From Protula sp. h YS-2021 (taxonomy: Eukaryota; Annelida; Polychaeta; Sabellida; Serpulidae), in assembly GCA_949752745.1 (NCBI GenBank), contig OX457026.1, forward strand, positions 31,768,411 to 31,832,410: a stretch of DNA of 64,000 nucleotides. The letters are read 5' to 3'. The notes under the pieces were generated by a model. That model did no database searches. It was not told the DNA's origin and worked only from the letters and a program-made list of their open reading frames with translations. The position numbers and the translations under genes are program-made. Shown in pieces: positions 45,801 to 56,379 of this stretch (its first letter is position 1; every line of letters begins with the position of its first letter).

Positions 45801-48800
45801 AACTGAGTCCATATACCACCAAGCTGTTCTCATGTACCATCAAAACTGAGTCCATATACCACCAAGCTGTTCTCATATACACTGTACCATCAAAACTGAT
45901 CCATATACCACCAAGCTGTTCTCATGTATCATCAAAACTGTGTCCATATACCACCAAGCTGTTCTCATGTACCATTAAAACTGAGTCCATATACCACCAA
46001 GCTGTTCTCATGTACCATTAAAACTGAGTCCATATACCACCAAGCTGTTCTCATGTACCATCAAAACTGAGTCCATATACCACCAAGCTGTTCTCATATA
46101 CACTGTACCATCAAAACTGATCCATATACCACCAAGCTGTTCCCATGTACCATCAAAACTGTGTCCACATACCACCAAGCTGTTCTCATGTACCATTAAA
46201 ACTGAGTCCATATACCACCAAGCTGTTCTCATATATCATCAAAACTGAGTCCATATACCACCAAGCTGTTCTCATATACCATTAAAACTGAGTCCATATA
46301 CCACCAAGCTGTTCTCATGTACCATTAAAATTGTGTCCATATACCACCAAGCTGTTCTCATGTACCATTAAAACTGTGTCCATATACCATCCAGCTGTGC
46401 CCGTATACTATCATGACTGACCACATGCAATCAAAACTGGTACCATATGCCATCAAAACTTTGTCCAAATACCGTCAAACTATTCCGACATACCATCAAG
46501 CTGTTCCCAAATACCATCAAAATTTTGTCCATATATCACAAAAAATGTGCCCACATACCATCAAAACTGAGTCCATATGGCACCAAAACTGTGTCCACAT
46601 ACTTCACACTGTGCTCATAAACGCCTCAAGGCCTCCCACCAATATTCTTTATGCATCAACGCACACCGCACATAAACGTTATATTCGCACTGGTATTACC
46701 TCTAGGAAACAGCCGCGCTCTTTGCTTAGCCTTGACGCATCTTCTTGTATCGTATGGCAATACATGTACAAGAGAGCACCTCGGCGCCATAATAAGCACT
46801 CCAAAATCTCCTCCCCAAGTAACTCCTGCGTCAACATACAAACACATCATGGTCTAACATATCATAATTCGCTGTGAACAAGTAAAGCATAACCCCAAAC
46901 CACCCCCCCCCACACACACACACTATAAACAAATAAAAATAATAAATAAAAATAAAAAATAAATACACAGTTAAGCTCTATAACCAGAATTAATGGATAA
47001 TCCGATCAAAACAATCCCAAAGATATTTATTGCATACTTCAGCAAAAAATTCACATAACCGAATACACTGCTTTATCCGAAGACAACGATGGTGTTCTCT
47101 TTTTCGTTTTAGCCTCTTTTTTCTTCTCTTTTTACAAGTTTTGTTAAGTTCATTTGCACATTGCCTGTTTGTAGAATTTGATTCTTGATCATTAAACCTA
47201 CGCCCCACCAGCCTACGCCCCACAAAATCAACGTCCCACCACGCCTACGCCCCACCAGGCCTACGCCCCACTAAACCTACGCCCCACCAGGCCTATGCCC
47301 CACTAAACCTACGCCCCACCAGGCCTATGCCCCACTAGACCTACGCCCCACCAGCCTACGCCGCACAAAATCAACGTCCCACCACGCCTACGCCCCAGCA
47401 AAGGCCTACGCCCCACTAAACCTACGCCCCACTAAACCTACGCCCCACCAGGCCTATGCCCCACTAAACCTACGCCCCACCAGACCTACGCTCCACTAAA
47501 CCTACGCCCCACCAGGCCTATGCTCCACTAAACCTACGCCCCACCAAGCCTACGTTCTACCAGGCCTACGCCCCACCAGGCCTTTGCCCCACTAAACCTA
47601 CGTTCTACCAGGCCTACGCCCCACCAGGCCTATGCCCCACTAAACCTACGCCCCACCAGGCCTACGCCCCAATAAACCTACGCCCCACTAGGCCTACGCC
47701 CCACTAAACCAACGCCCCACCAGGCCTACGATCCACTAAACCTACACCCCACTAGGCCTATGCCCCACTAAACCTACGCCCCACCAGGCCTACGCCCCAA
47801 AAAACCTACATCCCACCAGGCCTACGCCCCATTAAATCTACGTCCCACTAGACCTACGCCCCACTAAATCCACGCCCCACTAAACCTATGCCCCACTAGG
47901 TCTACGCCCCACTAAATCTACATCCCACTAGGTCTACGCCCCACTTAGCCTACGCCCCACTAAACCTACGCCCCACCAGGCCTACGCGACAAAATGTGTG
48001 TGCCCATTAGACCTACGCCTCACTAGGCCTACGCGGGGATTTTTCGATGTGCTTTAGACCTACGCCCCACTAGACCTACACGGGACAAACTTTTTCACGG
48101 GCAGTCAGTGAAATCACTGGAGGTGATTAATGTCGTCTGTGATGTGTTGTACTGTGATGTTATTGTATTACAATAACTTCAGTTTAGCTATAAAATTATG
48201 GAGTATGTTCAGTATTTCTATGATATACATGTACTGTGCGGATTTAATTGCAATTGCTTAACTCCAATTACTTAATCTCCCCGAGATGTCCAGTTTTTCT
48301 CTGATGTATTCTGTGGTTTTAATTGCAACCACTGAATCGTGTCATGGCGCAGTTTTGTATACAATAATTAATGAATATTTTATGAACAGACTATGAACGT
48401 GTTTATCGTGTGTCCTTTTAGTTTTAGCGACCACAGATATGAAGTTCAGCTCTTGTTCTGATGACGTTTTATGTAGAATTTGTGCTCTTTTACGGTTTTA
48501 GCGACCGCAGATACAAAGTGCAGAACATCGTAGTTTGTGATCTGAGCTGGAATAAAATAACATTTAATAGATTTGAAAAAAGGGTGCTGAAATTCCGCAC
48601 GAGACTATATTAACCACCTCCAATAATTTCATGACTGCATAAAAAAAGCTACGTTTTGTCCCTGCGTAGGTCTAGTGAACGCCAGTCTAATCCACATAAA
48701 AAAACCCTGCGTTAGTCTCGTGAGGCATAGGTCTAGTGGGCGGACACCTATAAGTTACATGTAAATAATCAGACTTGGACAATATATAAAAAAATGTCCC

Positions 48801-51800
48801 CTGGAACAAGTTGGGCCTAGTGTTCAAGGAGGTCCACCGCCTTCAGATGCCGTGGTGTTTACATGCGCCGCGTTGAATCAAGATAATGCCCACAAAATTG
48901 ACCTTATTTTTCAAATGTTGAACAAGTAACGATAGACTCCCCCTGCCGTTTGAGTCAGAAAAGTCACGAATTGTCCAAGAACTGAGTATGTTTTCCTTTG
49001 CTAATTAAACAGGTGACCATGATGCTGGAATAACAACACCCATGGTATTGACTGATTGGATAGCATCACATTTAATTGTCACGATCAGGATCATAGAACA
49101 TAAATTCTCTTCGATTAAATTTTTCAGCAACGCAATTTCAAAAATATGGAATGCCGTTTTAACATTTAATGCTTATTTCTGATATCAAAATATAATGAAA
49201 GATATCAATAAATCAATGTAGATCTCAATAATTTAGATTTTGCTATCAAAAATTTATTTTAGATGACAAAAACTTATCTCTGAGATCTAAAAATCAATAT
49301 TACAAACTTAAAAAATCATAACGGAGACACGCATTTACATAAAACATAACGAATCGTCAATTAAATTTTGGAGATAAAAACTTGATTTATTGAGATCAAT
49401 AATAGCAACACAATTTTTGATCTCAAGAATTGCTTCCTTTTTGCACAGGAAGATTCTGTATACAAGAACCAGCTATTATTTATTTACAGACGTGTGTTTC
49501 TGAATTTTTTATTTAAAAAAATAGACTGATATTTTGATATCAAAAATCAATTCTTGAGATCAAAAAATCATTTGCAGATTTCAAAATACAAATTAAAAAA
49601 GTACGATTCTGAAATATTGATATCTGAAATAAATTTTTGATATCAATAAAAGGAAAATGAATTACTGAGCTCAAAATTGATATTTTGCTCTCAAATATTT
49701 TATTTTTGCTATCAAGAATTTAATTTTTGATCTCGAAAAATCAATTTTAGATATCATTAAATCATTTTGATATCAATAAATATTTCTTGATATTTCTAAA
49801 TATTTCTTGATATCAAAAATTATTTTTTGACATCAAGAATACATTTAGAGATATCAAAAATACAATTACAGATAGCAAAAATTAATTCTTGATCAGAAAA
49901 TATGGATTTTTTTAGATCAAAAATTAATTCTTGATATCAAAAAATCACTTGTCGAGATCAAAAATTAATTCTTGATATCAATAATTCCCTAATAAATGTG
50001 ACAATGGCATTCCATACAAAAAAAGAAGTCAAATAAAAATTCAGTTTTGCTAGAAAAGCCAGGGCAGACAAATGTCCTTATGTATATAGCAGAAAAGGAT
50101 ATTTAGAATCTGCAGTCGAACATCGTTTAATCCGAATTACAGTTAACCGGAACAAATTATGGTGGTCCCGACCTGTTCTGATTAACGAGCTTCTACTGTA
50201 AATATTTAAACTAATTTTAAAAGCCTGCATGTGCGGAAAATCAGTTACTTCTCAAACGTTCGATACTACAATACAGGAAAGCAGCATCCCAAAAAAAAAA
50301 AAAAACAATAAACTGCTTAGAATTATAACAGATTTGGAATAAATAATAAAAATAGGATCAGCTGTTGGATTATTTCATTTTTTTCTACTTGACCAGTCAT
50401 TTAAAAAAATATTAATTATAAATTATTAAAAATTATAATTACAATTATAATTAATTATAAATATTTGCTACAGATATAATCATTATAAATCAGCAAAAAG
50501 ATAAAAAGAAATCACCCAAAATTACAAACTGCTGTCCCATTTATTTCCTGTTTCTTTTTGACCAATCAATCAAAAATATATCACACACAATTTGAAGACT
50601 CAGTCAAAAAAGATATCCCCAATATTCGTAATTCTCGACTAATTATCGTAGATGTCAATTTCGGTAAAATGTCGCTCAGCAAAATGCCGCTCGGCTAAAT
50701 GTGGATTCCATGAAAACACTTTTTGATGGTCTCTCAACTTACCTTTGCTGTAAAATTTGGGAAGCAGTGTGTGCATATCACTTCCGGTTGCCTTAACATG
50801 GCTGAAATAAAGACATCGCATCTAACACGTTACGGTGTTTTAAATAGGCTAGGGCAACTTGAAATCGTTCTACTGGGTGAGAGGTCATTTTGTGACCATT
50901 TAGCGACCACTTTAGAAACATTGGCCATTAAGTGCTACACACTGACAACGATAATGTGGTAATAATGTACACAACATGAATCTGGAAAACGCTGTAACCG
51001 TCAGCGTAGCAAGCAACAAAGCAAGTTTACAAACGACACTTAGTTGAGAAAAGGGCCTACAGGACGAGGGGGGGGGGGGGGGGGGGGGGGGTCAGCAAAG
51101 GAAAAATGTACCACGTAATATTTTTACGTAATGACCTCATACGCTATCCATTTATTTTCTGTACGCGTTTCAACTTTCGTACAACCGCTCAACTTATCCA
51201 TGGAATAACTGTCCCAAGTTTAAAGTCGATCACACTTCGAGATATATTTTGCACACTGCGATTTTGTTTCGAACTGACAACCACCTTACACACCAGATTT
51301 TTGCGTAATGACGTCATATGCATTCCTTAATTTCGTCACCCGTGACAAAAGTTGTCTGAATCGTATGACTGATCCAAGGAACACCCATACAAAGTTTGAA
51401 GCCGATACTACTTTCCATTATCGAGATATTTTGCACACAAGATCTTATGTAAAATAGATCCATATTTTACGTAATAATCAAGTCATATGCCGTAATCGTT
51501 CGTTTTACTTCTGGACCTACTAAACAACAATCCAACCAAGCTTGAACTTTCTCTCATGTTTAGCGACTGAGACTGCAAACAAGATTTTATGTCATGACGT
51601 CATACACCTTCTTAAATAATGGAGCACGCGTCAAAAGTCGAGTGAACCATCCGACCTAAGTAGGAAATAAACAGGCCATCTTTGAAGTCGATCCGACTTT
51701 TCGTTTTCGACATATCCTGCACACAACATGTTCACACACGCGCACACAGAACGCACAAAAGCTACATGCCTCCCCTGGATGGAGGAGACGATAACCACAT

Positions 51801-54800
51801 AATGCTGTGACATGTCAGCACTTGAAACAAACAATGCTGATCCGGCTGGCAGCTATGAATAACTTTTACATTCAAAGGAAGTTGAAAATGAAGTAGGAAG
51901 CTAAAATTATTGATAACTATTGAAACTAAATGTCTCTGAAGGAAGCAGAACATGACTTACTTAAGAGCTTGTGCACTCGAAGGGCGGCATTTTTCTCGGG
52001 GAATACACCATCTACTAAAATATTTTCTTCACAAAATGTCACATCCAGCAATACCTGTAAAGAAATTGCGACGCGTAGAATAGTTATCTTAAGGAAAGAC
52101 CAGGTTACATGAGAAAACCAACAGTTGCGTCGAAGAAAATTTATATAATGAGGAACCACGGGTACTGTAAAACTCCTTGAAGTTTAAAATTGTTGACTAG
52201 AAACGGACTGGAAGAATTTGGCACCCACCTGGGCATAAAGCTGAAGACATTCTTTGATTTGTTCAACGCTGAAGTCGGCCAGTTTTGGGAATTCGGGTTC
52301 CTTATTCAGTTTCTTTTCGAGTTGATCTATCTTTTCTAAACTTCTCTCCGCAAATGCTTCTACTCCTGTGTGAGAAATTTCCAAGATCTGGTGTTCTTCA
52401 AGATTTCATTAACAATTCCGTGATAAGTGATCTAACCTACTGCATTCGTCTAACTCTGGCAATCGGAGCGAAGATCAATGCCCTGCTTACCACCCCGACT
52501 GGAATAGAGCCAGGATTACTTGACCAATGCTCTGTCACCGTCACTTCTGGCTTTAACTTAGAACTAAGCGTGCTTAGCTAAACCTGTGTGGGTATCTATC
52601 TTACTGAGGCCTTAAAAGTTGAAGTCAGACCGGAGTTAAGCCGCGGTATGAAAAGACAGAAATAAATTTTACAGTTTGTGTCCGTTAAAACGAACCCGCC
52701 GGTGTTGGAAATACAATCGTCTCGCAAAATAAAACCTCCCTTTACTATACATTCCTTTATTCATTATGAAACCAGATGACTGACAAGGCACGTTTGTTTC
52801 CACGATGACAAAGACACTTTTCCAAGTTAATTTCGGCGTTATGTCTGCTTTCCTGTTTACGAGTTTGGCTGGCAAGGCACGTTTATTATCATGGTTGAAA
52901 CAAAAACTCCCGAAGGTGCTTTTATTATTATTATTATTTGCTCATAAATTTAATAATATTTTAATTACTCACAGACGTTTAACCTCATGCAAAAGAAAAT
53001 AAAAGAAGGAAAGAAAACAAAGAAAGACAGACAACAAAGAAAAGAAAGAAACAGCTTTTATACACCAGATTCTGAGATAATTCTGCTCAAACCGGTTTGC
53101 ATTGTGCCCATATATATTGACGTCATGGATCATTTTAAGCCAAGGGTGATTACAGTTTAGCGTATAAGCCTTACAATTCTGAACCACTAATAGATGAATT
53201 AATGTAGTATGGGCCTCCGATGGGAGGCACAGCTTGAAATATGATGTGCAAAACTATCAAGGGAGTCACTAAAACAGTACGCCTTGGGTGGGGTTTGAAC
53301 TCGGGACCTTTAGATTCGCAGGCAACCATACTAATCACTAGAGGCCTCCACAGCTTCGACTGGTGAAGAAGCGTTAAGTACCAGCATTTTGTTATTTATC
53401 TGCAATTTGACCCTTTTTGACTGATATTTTGGCTAATTTTTGTCAAATCGCCCAGCATAATATAAATATAAACCTGATGCAGCAGGTAATATTCCTGTAA
53501 CCTTTGAACGCAGTCGAAACCGGATTTGTAGGAAGAGAAGGGTTTTTGTGTTTCCTGAAATTTGGCAGCTTTTAGTCTATATTTTGGCCAATTTAGACTA
53601 AAATCGCTTAAAAAAACTGGGCGGAGGACCACCCATGGAACATTTCTGCCGGATTTCAAAAACAAGCGGACCAGAAATGTAGGGGTAGCATTTAAAAACA
53701 GCAAACGGATAGCAACAATTGAACAATAGAAACAATTGTTTTTCTGTTTGTTTTTTTTTTTTGTTTGTTTGTTTGTTTTTTTTGGTATACAGACTTAATT
53801 GAAAATTAAATTGAAATAAACTTAATGGGCCGTAATGTCAGGATGCTGGTATAATTCTTTGTTTTCAATTCGTGTTGACCAATTTTACCCACTGCAATTT
53901 ATCACTCAGTTCAATTAAACTGAAAAATTAACACTAAGACTAAGACACTAAGAAAAACGGTTAAAAAATGCTTGAGGTATAATTCCAAAAAACTTTCATC
54001 CAACACTACTACCATCCAATTTAGTGCCTGAAACGGTGAACGACTTAAGGCACTGACTGAGGGCTATGAGGAACAGGAGGACGGATGGTTACAGTATAAC
54101 CAAATTGGTGAAATGCTGGTCCTAGACGACTCCTGCAGTCTTTCTATGACAGCAGGGGTCATAGCTTTTATAACAAAACTTGCGATTGATGGCAATTTTG
54201 CCAATGTGGGCGCATGACTCGGGCCAATAAGCCAATTCGTATTCTCCGATCTTTCCGATGCAGGTATTGTTCCAATTGCAAATTTTTTTGGTATAAATTC
54301 CAAAGAAATGATAAGGGAAAAAAACATCAAAATTTCAATTTTCGTACAAGTGCACGCTTTCGAATTTAAAAAGCCATCATATGATCTTTTAAAAACCATT
54401 TTACATATTATTCAGCCTATTTAATAGCCAGCATGTGAATATGTTTATTTTGCTGATTTTTGGCAATTTTTTCTATCATTTCTTTATATCTTCATCCCAA
54501 ATGAATTCAGCCGAAACGCAGAAAAAAAAAAATCGCAAAAGTCAAAGTGCGAATCATTTATGGCATTATTTCAGAAAGAGTGACATCACATACTCGGAAA
54601 TGGTCCAGTTATAAATTGTAGCGCACAATCCTTATGGTCAAACAAGAATTTTGTTTGAGAAAAATAGATGTTTTCTTGATATCATGATATAGAATGGTCC
54701 ATTATTACCCACAGCAACAATGCATATACAATTACAAAACCACTCTTTCCTCAAGTGTGGGAGTTTCTTCGAGGTCGAAAATAATGCGCCAGGATACTTC

Positions 54801-55657
54801 TCTTTTTTTAAGGAAAAGCCTGACAGTTCGAATCTCGGGGCCATGTAACGTGCGCTGAAAGATCTAGAGCCTGAAAGTTGAGACCAATGCCCATGCTATT
54901 ACAGGACCTGTGACCCTTTCTTTCCTGAGAAGATAGAAAGGGTCCGCTAGGACTAGTGAAATGCAAAACATTGTTGCTGAAAATAATTTCATCTGTCAAT
55001 TCTTGCGAAGTAAGGAATATGTAACATTTTATTGTCTCTAATTATGACCTACTAAAACAAATTTTATCTCCTCTCCCGCCCCTCCTCTCTCTGTATAAGC
55101 CAAATCATACTTTGGGCGTTCCCAATAAAAATGCGCAAAAATTCTGAGTTTCGAATAAAAAAACTGGTATAAAAATGAAAGAAATGATAGAGAGATTTCG
55201 ATTAAATGTCAAATTTCTCTTGCACTAGAGAGCAATCGGGATTTTAACAACCCATATTTAAAAAATATATATATTAAAAATTTTATTAAATAGTTTCAAG
55301 TTTCAATTTATTTTATGTTCCGAGTATGAACTGTTTTTGCTATATTTCTTCTATAATTTTCTATCATTTCTTTCATTTTTTACCCTGTTGCCTCGCAGTC
55401 GAAATTCAAAATTCTTGCGCATTTCATTCGAAACCCCAAAGTGTGATTTGGTTTATGAGTACGAGTACCGGTACGCTGGCGTGTATTTACAAATGAAAAC
55501 AAATATTGAGACAGCAGGTCAAATCCCTGCCAGAGAGTATACATTTACCCGCATCTCTGTTCTTGTATTTAGAACACATTTCTTTAATGTTTACAATGTT
55601 CTCGCCTAGAATTTTAATAAAATTATCAAAATTTCCTTCGGCTATGGAAGTCGCCAT
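42507..55657 (-). CDS. RIMOC1: RIMOC1-like protein, complete, seven exons
   Basis: Seven minus-strand exons (55657-55549, 52365-52229, 52054-51961, 50801-50743, 46825-46700, 43910-43793, 42841-42507) have GT-AG borders and matching phases (1,0,1,0,0,1), giving 978 nt, 325 residues plus stop. I identify the family by comparison with remembered human C5orf51/RIMOC1 (about 290 residues). Shared blocks in order are LQLYAQ..LDVTF.EEN..VD..FPE (exons 2-3), QPEV (exon 4), EILECLLWRRGALLYMYCH (exon 5), DG..YL.QML (exon 6), GVF...H.LSLLYAGELCYW (exons 6-7) and GPLKN.GW near the C-terminus. The human protein binds RAB7A and the MON1-CCZ1 RAB7 exchange complex and acts in endolysosomal traffic and mitophagy. 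No signal peptide or membrane segment is needed; the hydrophobic start of the frame covering exon 7 is intron sequence. Exon 7 carries an alanine- and proline-rich insert that accounts for part of the extra length. ATG 55657 was chosen for its AAAATGG context; an in-frame ATG lies four codons upstream. Confidence 0.9.
43793..43910 (-). CDS. RIMOC1: RIMOC1 exon 6
   Basis: Acceptor TTCTGCGCACAG|AAC and donor AAAAAGG|GTAGGT frame 118 nt ending in phase 1. It codes NCKDGTIYLNQMLCVRQ, an acidic linker and DMFDLLKKG. The upstream alternative acceptor at 43958/43959 is also in frame, but the family alignment favours the start at 43910. Confidence 0.85.
44270..44420. repeat. 30 bp minisatellite in RIMOC1 intron 5
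   Basis: About five units of CACCGGACAAAACACCACYG with TCATGTGA. A Thr-Gly-rich open frame over it is an artefact. Confidence 0.8.
45716..46630. repeat. 43 bp minisatellite in RIMOC1 intron 5
   Basis: About 15 good units (45726-46395) built from ACCATCAAAACTGAGTCCAT and ATACCACCAAGCTGTTCTCA, then degenerate units to about 46630. The array ends only about 70 bp from exon 5. Confidence 0.9.
46700..46825 (-). CDS. RIMOC1: RIMOC1 exon 5 (family core)
   Basis: Acceptor GTTGACGCAG|GAG and donor TAGAG|GTAATA frame exactly 42 codons. The exon contains EILECLLWRRGALLYMYCHT, nearly identical to the human core. It lies directly beside the degenerate end of the 43 bp minisatellite in the next intron, yet its frame is intact. 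Confidence 0.92.
47192..48090. repeat. CCTACGCCCCAC minisatellite in RIMOC1 intron 4
   Basis: About 50 units of 16-17 bp, mainly alternating CCTACGCCCCACCAGG and CCTACGCCCCACTAAA. Inverted units lie at 48663-48746. Confidence 0.92.
47192..48746. mobile_element. Probable C-rich foldback element with expanded left arm
   Basis: Left CCTACGCCCCACTAG units (+) face inverted units GCGTAGGTCTAGTG (48663-48746) across about 570 bp of unique sequence. This is the same plan as the foldback elements at 12.7 and 61.4 kb, with one arm amplified into a minisatellite. Outer boundaries are approximate. Confidence 0.5.
48750..49136. repeat. Dispersed repeat X, copy 1 (left part)
   Basis: Matches 60270-60640 in inverted orientation, including ATGCCGTGGTGTTTACATGC. 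It is interrupted by the GATATC element and resumes near 50030. Confidence 0.75.
49147..50014. mobile_element. GATATC-rich element with TA duplication
   Basis: TGGAATGCCGTTTTAACATT at the left, and at the right end, inverted, TGGAATGCCATTGTCACATT. Both ends are flanked by TA. The 868 bp interior is dominated by GATATC and GAGATC words. It interrupts dispersed repeat X, whose other copy at 60.3 kb lacks it. Confidence 0.75.
50113..50198. mobile_element. pogo/Tigger-like MITE remnant
   Basis: Begins CAGTCGAACATCGTTTAATC and ends GATTAACGAGCTTCTACTG, imperfect inverted termini like those of the pogo-like MITE at 59.6 kb. 86 bp, in RIMOC1 intron 4. Confidence 0.5.
50743..50801 (-). CDS. RIMOC1: RIMOC1 exon 4
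   Basis: A 59 nt exon lies between TTTATTTCAG|CC and GCAAAG|GTAAGT. In the phase set by exon 3 it reads TMLRQPEVICTHCFPNFTAK, matching the SEPEIL region of the human protein. A longer open frame over the same DNA is out of phase and is rejected. Confidence 0.82.
51069..51760. repeat. Poly-G tract and tandem repeat, about 165-180 bp unit
   Basis: A G-run at 51069-51091 is followed by about four diverged units with TACGTAATGACGTCATA and GAGATATTTTGCACAC cores near 51125, 51305, 51470 and 51592. Lies in RIMOC1 intron 3. Confidence 0.7.
51961..52054 (-). CDS. RIMOC1: RIMOC1 exon 3
   Basis: Acceptor TTCTTTACAG|GTATTG and strong donor CTTAA|GTAAGT frame 94 nt. The exon codes VLLDVTFCEENILVDGVFPE and 11 further residues, the most recognisable N-terminal block of the family. 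The intron to exon 2 is only 174 bp. Confidence 0.9.
52229..52365 (-). CDS. RIMOC1: RIMOC1 exon 2
   Basis: Acceptor CTCACACAG|GA and donor GCCCAG|GTGGGT frame 137 nt. The exon codes a charged, probably helical stretch (ERSLEKIDQLEKKLN) followed by ECLQLYAQ, which matches the conserved LELYTQ of human RIMOC1. Confidence 0.88.
52430..52575 (-). repeat. Possible SINE fragment in RIMOC1 intron 1
   Basis: Minus-strand AGAGCATTGGTCAAGTAATC followed by TATTCCAGTCGGGGTGGT resembles a decayed tRNA-derived SINE (A box, then B box region). Weak. Confidence 0.25.
53262..53350 (-). repeat. tRNA-derived SINE or tRNA pseudogene
   Basis: Minus-strand CTCTAGTGATTAGTATGG (A box) and CCCGAGTTCAAACCCCA (B box) are spaced as in a tRNA, but the acceptor stem does not pair fully. 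Lies in RIMOC1 intron 1. Confidence 0.45.
53351..55548. other. Remainder of RIMOC1 intron 1
   Basis: AT-rich, with T-runs at 53751-53779. A 111-codon minus frame (54399-54064) is mirrored by an open plus frame over the same block and has no splice or family support. Confidence 0.4.
55549..55657 (-). CDS. RIMOC1: RIMOC1 exon 1 (start exon)
   Basis: The exon codes 36 residues plus one base, starting MATSIAEGNF. The donor reads GCGG|GTAAAT, phase 1, and its G joins the GA that opens exon 2 to make a glycine codon. This N-terminus is the least conserved part of the family, so assignment rests on phase, start context and position. Confidence 0.75.
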
Positions 55658-56013
55658 TTTGACAATCATGTGATTAAACTGGAATCGGCTATGCGGGCAT
55701 TTCGCAATTTACAGGATACAAGACTTGTGGCTCATGCGGAAGATATTTGTTTCACATGGAATTTTTCACTGCATTCAAAACATGCAGTCACATGACTGTC
55801 ATACAAATGTTGAACTTCCTCAAAGGATATATGCTTCCTGGTTCAACTATTTCGTCTGACAAATTATTCTAACGTGTTGTTATTGTGAGTAACCTCAATA
55901 AAATTCAGAGTAAGGAGTGCTGTTTTCAATTCAGGTTAGTGAATTATTGATATGTTGTGCTTTGGCTTAATTTTACAGTCTTTTTTTGACGTTTTCTCTC
56001 TGTTGTCATTCAG
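55658..56013. promoter_or_regulatory. Candidate divergent promoter of RIMOC1
   Basis: The DNA upstream of the RIMOC1 start has no clear TATA box. Two plus-strand splice signals follow it at once: a donor-like GTGAGT near 55888 and a good exon at 56014-56083. This suggests divergent transcription, by inference only. Short open frames on the plus strand here are open in all three frames and not informative. Confidence 0.3.
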
Positions 56014-56083
56014 TTCGCTATAAAGGATTCTTCTGTAACCCTTTTACCACTCGACTCGAAGACAAGGATGATGGCATATTTAC
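56014..56083 (+). other. Candidate internal exon, possibly 5' UTR
   Basis: A strong pyrimidine tract ending TGTCATTCAG opens 70 nt, closed by TTTAC|GTAAGT. Two frames are open; one reads RYKGFFCNPFTTRLED, the other contains an ATGATG that would run into the next plus-strand exon. It may be a non-coding leader exon of the gene starting at 61205 or a coding exon of another plus-strand gene. Confidence 0.4.
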
Positions 56084-56379
56084 GTAAGTTCCATTGAACA
56101 CATACCATGTTCATAGAGTCATCCCAAGGCCAAAGCAGATTTCGAGATAGCATGGCCTTCCCCACGGGGGAGGGGGGATCAAGTGTGGATCAAGGATATT
56201 TGTTAGAGGAAATAAGTGTGACTAAGGCGAGAAATGCAGCCATTTGACAGGGTTGGAGGGGGTCATGATCTGCATATCTCCCTGAAAACAACTTGGAAAG
56301 CATAATTTACACTTGGGACGTAATCTCAAGGAATAATTGTGTTATCAGCCGCTACGAATTTTATTTTTGGATTTTTTTT

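Noticed and set aside
45402..46232. Frames of 134-165 codons with His-Gln and Thr-Lys-Leu repeats
   Set aside because: They follow the 43 bp minisatellite in a RIMOC1 intron; 43 is not a multiple of three and the frames shift with unit length.
47192..48090. CRISPR-like array
   Set aside because: Contiguous tandem units with no unique spacers, in eukaryotic intronic DNA.
53280..53346. Functional tRNA gene on the minus strand
   Set aside because: A and B boxes are present, but the acceptor and anticodon stems do not pair properly; better called a SINE or pseudogene.
54064..54399. 111-codon minus-strand frame
   Set aside because: It lies in RIMOC1 intron 1; the opposite strand is also open here, and no motif or splice border supports it.
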